Source of the DNA: Culex pipiens pallens
Taxonomy: Eukaryota > Arthropoda > Insecta > Diptera > Culicidae
Direction: 5' to 3'
NCBI RefSeq assembly: GCF_016801865.2
Contig: NC_068939.1
Coordinates: 68,149,877-68,213,876, forward strand
Length of the DNA: 64,000 bases
Made by a program: the position numbers and the translations under genes. The stretch's first letter is position 1; each line of letters opens with the position of its first letter. The notes under the pieces were generated by a model. That model worked only from the letters and a program-made list of their open reading frames with translations, ran no database searches and was not told where the DNA came from. Below are positions 56,894 to 64,000 of the stretch, piece after piece.

Positions 56894-59061
56894 ATTTGGA
56901 GTCCGGCTGGACTGTTTGCGGAAAGTTTTCGCTATTTTAATTTACGCTTCATTCTGCAAAAAAAAAAAAACGGACAACTCTGGGACAAGAGTTTTGCATT
57001 TTTGGGGACCTGGTGAAATCTGGGCTCCTTTTAGAAAATTAATTGTTGCATTGTTGTGCCTCGGTTAGCCAACACTACATTTTTGTACCTTCTCTCTCTG
57101 GAAGCTAAACGAATTGCTGAAAGGACAGTCATTTTCGTGTGCGGCTCGGGGGGGCAAAATTTTAAATTGCTTTCTGCAGCAAATTATGGCAATTTGCAGA
57201 CCATAAAATCATCGTGGTCACGGAAAAGGTTGGCAAACTTTTTGGTGCATTGTTATTTTTGTTGTGGCAGGTGTGAAAATGGGATGAGTTCTTGAGGAAA
57301 TTCAAAATTTAGATTTTTCAGATCACTTTAATCTAATGTTATTAATTAGAAGATTAATGGCTTTTGTTGGTATTTTTTTCATTTTACTTTCAAACGGAAT
57401 ATCGTACTTTGCGATTTATCACTTTGATTACATCTCCCCACAAACTTGCAAACTCTACCATCTAAACTGCCAATAAACTCAGAGTGACGTCCATCCAGCA
57501 CAAGCAACGCAATCAAAACTGCATTGATTAAACAAAAAACCTCCGTCACCAGTAGAAATCCAAGCTAAACCCCCAAAAGACTAACTTTTGCTCATTTAGC
57601 TCCCACGAACGCCTCCGCGTATCAGGAAACTTACATCTAAAGAAGCGAACAAAAAAATCCCACGCAAAACAAATTTTCTTGTGCCAAACTAAAAGTTCGA
57701 AATAAAGTTCAGCTTGTTGTAGCTACTGCTGCCGCTGCCCAAAACGATTAAATCGATTTGGTTGGAAAAGCAGCTACCAGAAGGGAAAAACTCTCCCCGA
57801 TGAAAAGTAGCAACATTTATTATTTAATTACCAGCAGACATGCAGCCAACCATCAGCTGAACGGAACATGATAATATTTTCATTATAAACTATTAAATGT
57901 TTTGCTATATTTTTTATCGCTTACGTTCCCCAACGATTGCTGAAAGCTTTTCCGTGCGCTGCCGGGGAAAATCCTGCTCTCTGGCTTGGGGATCGCTTTT
58001 GGGGAAAATTTCTACCCACAGTCATAGCTCAATTATACCCTGCCTCGAAGCAGGAGCAGGTCCATAACGAGTTGAGGTTAGTTCGAAAAGTTTTACTATC
58101 AATTATGGTAGTTTTATGGATGTTTACGACATTATCGCCTTTTCGCTTTTGTGGCCCCCGACTGTGTCTGTACTGGAGATTATCGGGATTCGACGAAGGG
58201 CACAATTTCCCAGCAACATGAACCGTTGTCGTCGTCGTCGGAGTCGAATAAGCGGTTTGTTGATTTTATTGGCGGGCATATCGTTATGGAATTTTGAGTA
58301 ATTGTTTGCGATGGGAGTCGTTCGATAAGAGAGTGAATTGTGTTTGGTTTCGGTTTTAGAGGGGAAACAGTTCGTTGTTAGTTGATCGGTGGATTGCCAT
58401 CAATAATAAGGTTTATTGTGGAAACTTATTCAAACAGGTTATTTTGATGATTCATTTAGGATTAGTTTGAGAATGAGTGTTTGTGTGGCTTTCATCTTGA
58501 CATTTTAACATTCAATTTTAACTTCAATTTGCTGGTTCTCGGGCATTACTCAACCAATTAATACAATTCTTTTTTTGAAGAGAATTTTAAGAATGTCTCA
58601 AATGATATTAGATCTTTGCAGAACTTGATTTAATCAAATCTGTTGTTTTTGCGATCAACAACATCGTTCCAACATTTTTTGTGTGTGTTGAAAAATCGCC
58701 GAAATTCCGCGGCGGCACGCCGCAAAACAGAATTAGAACAATCAGCGCCGTACCTAGGGGTTGACGCAGTTGGCGACCGCCAAGGGCGCCGAAATCTATG
58801 ATTGAAAAAAATCGAATCTATGACATTTCCCCGAAACCCATGTTACCGAAGGGCAGGGTTGTTAAAATATCAAAATATCAGCTCTCAGCAACTACAATTA
58901 TCCCGCCTGAATATTCATGCCTAAAATACAACTGCTCTTCTCTCTTCATTGAAACTCTCAGCGCCGAACATAGCCGAACACGTTTTCGTGTTTACCCACT
59001 CGCGAGTGACATTTTCCTTTTCTCTCTCATTCTCGCTTCCACGATCATCCTACCGCAACAG
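56894..59061. other. Intergenic DNA, no supported gene
   Basis: Small frames (57056-57295, 57937-58221) lack recognisable domains or splice context. Near 58710-58800 there is AT-poor sequence reminiscent of repeat debris. Confidence 0.4.
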
Positions 59062-59370
59062 CGTTTAACCACAAAAGCCGCCACAAAACCAATTTCGCAA
59101 ACGCAGTTTGACGGGACGTCATGCGTGGTCGGATCCTAATCGCCATCTCGCGTTCTCTCATTGCAGTTTTTGGAGAGATTGAGAGACTCAGCGGTGAGAG
59201 CGCATAGTCGGGGTAAAGGGGAAGAGTGATAGAGAGAGAATGACATCGCTGGGAATCACGAGACACAAGAAGAGATCTCACAAGCTATATTGACGGCCAC
59301 TATACTCTCGGATATTTTTGGTGCAGAGATAATCTATTGATAGCTTTTTTATCACTCATTTGCAACACTG
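59062..59370. repeat. Dispersed repeat, second copy
   Basis: Counterpart of 37208-37501, fuller at both ends. It directly abuts the CCCCGAAT element. Confidence 0.7.
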
Positions 59371-59379
59371 CCGAAGGGA

Positions 59380-61020
59380 CATTTCCCCGAATGCCACTTC
59401 CCCGAAAAGACACTTCCCCTAATAGTCATTTCCCCGAATTCCATTTACCCGAATTTCCCATTCCCCCTAATCGTCCACATCCCCTAATGCCACTTTCCCG
59501 AATGGGCCACAATCCCGAATGCCACTTACCCGATTAGTTATATCCCTGAATAGTCATTTCCCTGAATGCCATTTCCCCGAACGCGGTCAAGCGGAAATGC
59601 CCGGTGCCCAGGAGCGCGCGCCGGGGCTTCATTCAGAACAGACGTAGCAGTTTGGAGGGGGGGGCTCCTGATAATAACAATGCAATAGAAGTTTTGTTAT
59701 TTTTTATGATTTAAAAAATATACCGTGCGATTTTCGTAGTACAGAACCCCGTTCACACTGATCATTTTATTCACCTTGCTGGTTTGGGATATGGCGAAAA
59801 GTATAATAAAAAAACTTTAAATAAAATTTGTACCAGCCTCATGTACCTATTTGTTCGATTTTTGGGTTTTTGAACAAAATTCGAAAAAAGACATTTTTTT
59901 TGCAAATTTCTCAAAAACAGCATCTAATTATGCGGTTGAATACAAATGTTAATTGAACTAAAAAAAATCTAGTACAGTCCAGACTCGATAATCCGAAGGC
60001 CTCGGAAAAAATTCACTTCGGATAATTGAAACTTCGGATAATCGAATCACGAAATTTTTTTTTCGATGCCTAATTTTTTATTGTCGAGCTTAAGTATGAC
60101 CCCTAAACTACGTTAAAGTGATTTAAAACTTTTAAATCCAAGATGGCGGTGTTGAAATATTGAAAAAATGCATTTTATTATTTAATAGGCAATCAACTAT
60201 TCAAATTTGACTAAAATGGGGTTGCAGAACTCAAAATTGTTGTTTAAAAAAAGGAAAAGAAAAAAAAATAAAAAATAAAAATGTTCGTGATTCGATTATC
60301 CGAAGTCCCATACAAACCTTCGGATAATCGAGGCTTCGAATAATCGAGTCTGGGCTGTAATTGGGTCCTAAAATTAAGCCTCAATTTGTGATATTATTGT
60401 TCACAACGATAAAGCTTATTTTTCTAAGTACAATGACTTTTTGAACGACCACAAAGGATTTAAAATGGATTTATAATTCAATTTTTAAAAATTCACTTCA
60501 CGGCCCTTCTTGGCAGAAAAGCTCTTACTTGACAGCGTGTTCCAAGGGGAAAAAATGTTGTCTTGTCAATAATTTTTTTTTGCATAAAAATGAAAAAAAA
60601 AACATTATCAGAAATGGTTTCTTACCGTTGTTCATAAAAAATGACAAAGGGCTTTACTACCCAATTTACAACATACCCGAAAAAGCTGTTTGTTCGGTAA
60701 AATTGAGAAAGAAAATAACTGTTATTCATAAAAAAAGGCTTTAGCGAAAATGATGATTAGGGGATATGAAAATTCGGGAAAATTTAAATTTAAATAAACG
60801 GCAATTGGCGTAAGCGTCACTTCGGGGAAATGGCATTCGGGGAAATGGCCGATTAGGGGAAATGGCATTCGGGGATATAGCCGATTAGGGGACATGATAT
60901 TCGGGGATATGGCATTCGGGGATCTGGCTGATTAGGGGAAATGGTATTCGGGGATGTGGCCAATTAGGGTAAATGATTTTCGGGGAAATGGCATTCGGGA
61001 AAATGTCATTCGGGGAAATG
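59380..61020. mobile_element. Element with inverted CATTTCCCCGAATGCC repeat arrays at both ends, 1.6 kb
   Basis: The left block (59380-59582) has about a dozen degenerate 13-18 bp units of the type CATTTCCCCGAATGCC and CCCCTAATCG. The right block (60808-61020) has the reverse complement (GGCATTCGGGGAAATG, CCGATTAGGGGAAATG). The outer ends CATTTCCCCGAATG and CATTCGGGGAAATG are inverted. No transposase and no clear target duplication. A MITE is nested inside. Confidence 0.75.
59975..60357. mobile_element. Pogo/Tigger-like MITE, 383 bp
   Basis: Termini CAGTCCAGACTCGATAATCC and TAATCGAGTCTGGGCTG, flanked by TA (59973-59974, 60358-60359). Repeated CTTCGGATAATCGA motifs lie near both ends. Nested in the 59380-61020 element. 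Confidence 0.88.
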
Positions 61021-62051
61021 AGCTAGACCCAAAAAAATCATGTCAGTAAAAAATCCTCAATATGGTTTTAAAACATAAAGGGCGCCACAATTCTGACCTT
61101 CTCCCTTGGCGAGATAGGCTGCCCTGGCCCTCCCATTTGTTTTTTTCATGTAGTTTTTTTCTGAAAATCTCAATCATCCTTGAGGGATAGCCAAATTGTG
61201 TAAATATTTATTTATAGTGATATTTTAAGTGTTTATGAAACATTGTTTAATATTTTTTTGATAATTCAAATTGAAAATATCTCGATTTGTTTAAAAATTG
61301 CCTATTAGATATTTTCAGCACGATTTTCCCTTTCCTAAGCCACCTCGTGCTTTGAAGTTGCCCTAATTTTTTTTCTCCAAATAATTGTGTTTTAAAATTG
61401 CATACTTTTCACTACTTAAAGCTTATTTATGTTTTTTTTTAATAATATGTCTGTTTTACAAAGCACATAAAATACCTTAAATTTTTTTTAAGCTTATTTT
61501 TTGTATGCATTTTAATGTGTCATGCTATTCAAATTAGAGCGTCCCGGGTTAATAAAATTCCCAGCAAACGGGAAATTTTCAACAATTCCCGGGAAATTTG
61601 AAATTTATCCAAAATTGTGCAGAGCATAATTTAAAAATATTGTTTAAAACTACACAGCAAACAAAGTTGAATTTTGGAAGGTTGAAAATTTGGTAGGTTG
61701 AATATTCCCTCCTTTTTGAGTAATATTACATAAAAAACCCGATTTAATATCACCAGAGGTGAAATAGAGCCTTTCTTACAAAATGATGAAACTCCGAAAA
61801 ATATATTGGTACAATTAACTTTTCAGAAACATAATGATACCACCCAGTGAGAATTTGACCTAAAGCTTCGAATCTTTCTTGACTAAACCTCGAATGCCAT
61901 TTTTTTTTAATTCCAGAGGTACATTCTGGGTCGCAAGATATTTTTTTTTGTTTTATTATAGAGACTTTACACCATTGTGCATTCATCTCTTCAAGGTGGA
62001 TAGAGGAAGAGGAAAGTTTACAGAGTTTTAAATCACTTGTCTGGCTATATT
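61021..62051. other. AT-rich DNA downstream of the ORF1-like gene
   Basis: A 100-residue minus-strand frame follows the ORF1-like stop closely (62055-61750) but starts with no ATG and shows no recognised domain. It may be decayed LINE 3' sequence. The rest is AT-rich. Confidence 0.4.
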
Positions 62052-63026
62052 TCAATAATTGTTACCATGCATTTTTTCTAAATATTTCTGTCTATGTTTC
62101 AAATATTTAGCGGAAAATTTTGATCTCAAATTATCAAGTTCTTCAATTTTATCTTCGTCCTCTTCCTCCAGGGATTTAGCAGTTATCTCATAACACTTAT
62201 TCCTATAATATTTTGCTTTTATGACATCTTCGTCTTCTTCATCTGTTGTTTCTTCTTCAGCCATCTCTCTTCGTTTTGTTGTCAATTCGTCATCCGCGTC
62301 CAAATATGCTTGTAAGCGCTTCCGGGTTTTGCGAGTGTGCTTAGAAAGCACGGTCTCGAATCCATCGTTGTCTTCTTCGGCAAGTTGACTTGTTTGCTTT
62401 GGAGGTTGGTCTGATTTACTGTTGTTGCTTTTACTGCTGCTGCTGATACTTGGCTCAGGTTCAATCGATGGTGTACTGCTTTTTTGGTTCACCTTTTTAG
62501 TTGAATCCGCACATTTTTTGTTCTTTGCTTTGAGTTTGCAAAGCGATGTTTTGCCTATAATCGTCACTGTTGCAGCAGCATTGTTTACAGTGATTGATTT
62601 CGGCGTTGGCTGTCTCAGCAACATCCGCAGGGTCCGAACTCCATTTGGGATTCCTGGGAAGAAGTTAATCCAGCGGTCGTTGGTGATGGTCAAAATTTCG
62701 CCGTATTTACTCATCACTTTTACTACGTCATCATTGCTTATGCCTAGAGGTAGGTCAAGCACACGAACTTCCGTAGCGTTGTTGTCCAGGTAAATCGGGA
62801 TTTTGCAACCCTGATATACCAGAGGTTTGTCGATGATGGACGAGGCCATTGCTGAGTCGGCGAACTGCAACACGGCTATTTTTCTTCTATTGCATAATTG
62901 CAATGCTCGCAAGTTTTCTTGGTTTACTTGAAGGTCTGCGAGAAATTTTTTTACAAGCTTTGGGCTTGGTTGGTTTTGGAGTTGACAAAAATCCAGAACC
63001 ACACTGTTTTTGTCTACGGTGCACAT
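62052..63026 (-). CDS. LINE ORF1 (gag)-like protein, solitary, 324 aa
   Basis: The minus-strand start is chosen at the ATG at 63026 (MCTVDKNSVVLDFCQL), because the longer frame upstream has no ATG. The N-terminal half carries a VRVLDLPLGISNDDVVKVMS block, then WINFFPGIPNGVRTLRMLL, characteristic of ORF1 proteins of mosquito non-LTR retrotransposons (RRM-like fold expected). In relatives a Cys/His knuckle follows, but here only GKTSLCKLKAKNKKC remains, so the zinc finger seems lost. The C-terminal half is Ser/Lys-rich then strongly acidic (EEETTDEEDEDVI). No reverse transcriptase is seen on either side. The frame is intact, so it is either a young fragment or a retained gene. Confidence 0.6.
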   Translation of the reverse strand: MCTVDKNSVVLDFCQLQNQPSPKLVKKFLADLQVNQENLRALQLCNRRKIAVLQFADSAMASSIIDKPLVYQGCKIPIYLDNNATEVRVLDLPLGISNDDVVKVMSKYGEILTITNDRWINFFPGIPNGVRTLRMLLRQPTPKSITVNNAAATVTIIGKTSLCKLKAKNKKCADSTKKVNQKSSTPSIEPEPSISSSSKSNNSKSDQPPKQTSQLAEEDNDGFETVLSKHTRKTRKRLQAYLDADDELTTKRREMAEEETTDEEDEDVIKAKYYRNKCYEITAKSLEEEDEDKIEELDNLRSKFSAKYLKHRQKYLEKMHGNNY

Positions 63027-63639
63027 TTTAAAAAAAGCGGCGACGCGCACACAAACTGCGGACTGGCGTTGATAATGCGACTTGTAAGGTCGGCGGTTAC
63101 TTTGCAACTGGCAAGATAATTGTATTTAATTAAGAAAAACATATTGGATTGACATTATTAGAAAAATATAAAGGGTACTCAGTCTTTAATGTTAGTCTAT
63201 GATTAACTTAAAAAAATATGTATCGCTATTGCACTTTGTCGATCTATTATGAGAAGCCAAAAAGAACACTTTCACGCGCAGCGTAAAACGCGCAAGCGTA
63301 AATGTGCTAGCGTTCATGCTTCGACTTGACGACTTGTCGATCTTTAGAGCGAGAACGAGCCGGGACTTCGAATTTGATGTACAGTATATGATTTTGTATA
63401 AAACCAAAAGTTTAATAGGAAAAAATAGGGTAAAAATAAGACGAAAAACACTATTATGGCTATATCTCTGGAAATACATTTTGGAAAAGCTTCAAATTTT
63501 GGACCCAAGCAGATTATGGCGCTTGTTTTCGATTGGCTTTTTGTTTGAAACTGAATTCTGAATAGTGTTATCTGTAAAATAGTTCTAAAAATGGATTTGA
63601 CCACATTTACTGGTCGAAAATTGTGAATCGAACAATAAA
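63027..63639. other. AT-rich intergenic DNA
   Basis: Short frames only. Nothing recognised. Confidence 0.4.
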
Positions 63640-63900
63640 ATGTTCGTCTCCGACCCCACGGCTACAGATCTGAAATATAAAAATTGTGGGTTTTACGAGC
63701 GGTTTTCCAGTGATGGAAGACACAAATTTTTAAGTGCGGATACAGACATCACTCATGTATTTAAAAAAAAGAACTCTCAAAAATCAGACTTTGAGTTCTG
63801 GGTTTCGGGCCAAAATTCAATCGAAAGAGCGCATATAAACCTTCAATTTAGTAATAGGATTATTTCCTGGGACGAATCCTCGCCGTGTACGGTTTTTTAG
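63640..63900 (+). CDS. Small unrecognised ORF, 86 aa
   Basis: ATG to TAG, preceded by AACAATAAAATG, encoding MFVSDPTATDLKYKNCGF... with an AHINLQFSN segment. The pattern FEFWVSGQ...AHINLQ faintly recalls the FA-type methyltransferase/DM13-like sandwich domains of insects, but this is a weak impression. It may be an exon or decayed fragment of a larger gene. No codon or splice evidence confirms it. Confidence 0.2.
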   Translation: MFVSDPTATDLKYKNCGFYERFSSDGRHKFLSADTDITHVFKKKNSQKSDFEFWVSGQNSIERAHINLQFSNRIISWDESSPCTVF

Positions 63901-64000
63901 GATTTCTGAGAAAAGCGTTTTTCCAAAAGCAAACCTTAAACCTTTCTTTTTTAAAAAAGGCAAAATGTGTAAAAATGTGAGCCTGATGAATATTCATTAA

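Overview
This window is eukaryotic, most likely from a culicine mosquito and probably a Culex. The basis is an insect-type aldehyde oxidase gene with short GT-AG introns, a very high density of nested mosquito-style foldback/MITE families, tRNA-derived SINEs, a Jockey-like gag and a Helentron. I ran no database search, so the genus is an inference. There is no prokaryotic gene organisation.

Layout. 1-4700 holds a foldback fragment, then an array of short units that each carry a TATA box and/or a canonical histone mRNA 3'-end signal (stem-loop GGCCCTTTTCAGGGCC followed about 12 nt later by a CACGAAAGAGTTATT-like U7-binding element), but with no histone coding sequence. 4700-10840 is a Helentron (four coding exons: nuclear/KR-rich leader, zinc-binding N-terminus, HUH Rep, Pif1-like helicase, endonuclease/exonuclease/phosphatase domain). 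Its helicase is broken by an internal deletion plus frameshift near 9572. Two more histone-type 3' signals lie downstream (11569, 11828). 12036-15488 contains two copies of a 1.35-kb foldback family. 16000-21200 is intergenic DNA with SINE pieces and a 965-bp retroposon carrying three covarying RNA hairpins. 21224-23104 is a foldback element into which a complete gag-only retroelement jumped. 25740-27560 has two satellite arrays in opposite orientation. 30176-34330 is a pile of foldbacks, a SINE with a 25-bp target duplication and a hAT-like MITE.

35430-45330 is the most nested region. A retroposon-like composite is bounded by a 23-bp direct repeat. It has a tail of 115-bp tandem units, which is split by a 6.0-kb foldback with a 5-bp target duplication and CACAGTG termini (Transib/RAG-like). 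That foldback in turn contains a 1,457-bp TA-flanked foldback.

46926-51854 is the only recognisable host gene, an aldehyde oxidase (molybdo-flavoenzyme) of 1,266 codons in six coding exons. Its last exon is interrupted by a 419-bp TA-flanked element. A second copy of that element, identical by eye, sits at 35583-36001, and an empty version of that second site is also in the window. Removing the element plus one TA restores an uninterrupted frame, so this is a recent loss-of-function insertion (or an assembly/haplotype allele).

53219-55331 is a hAT-like element with 8-bp target duplications and inverted GACTCC minisatellites at both ends. 59380-61020 is an element with arrays of CCCCGAAT-type repeats at both ends and a nested pogo/Tigger-like MITE. 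62052-63026 (minus) is a solitary LINE ORF1-like gene. The remaining stretches are AT-rich intergenic DNA and old repeat debris.
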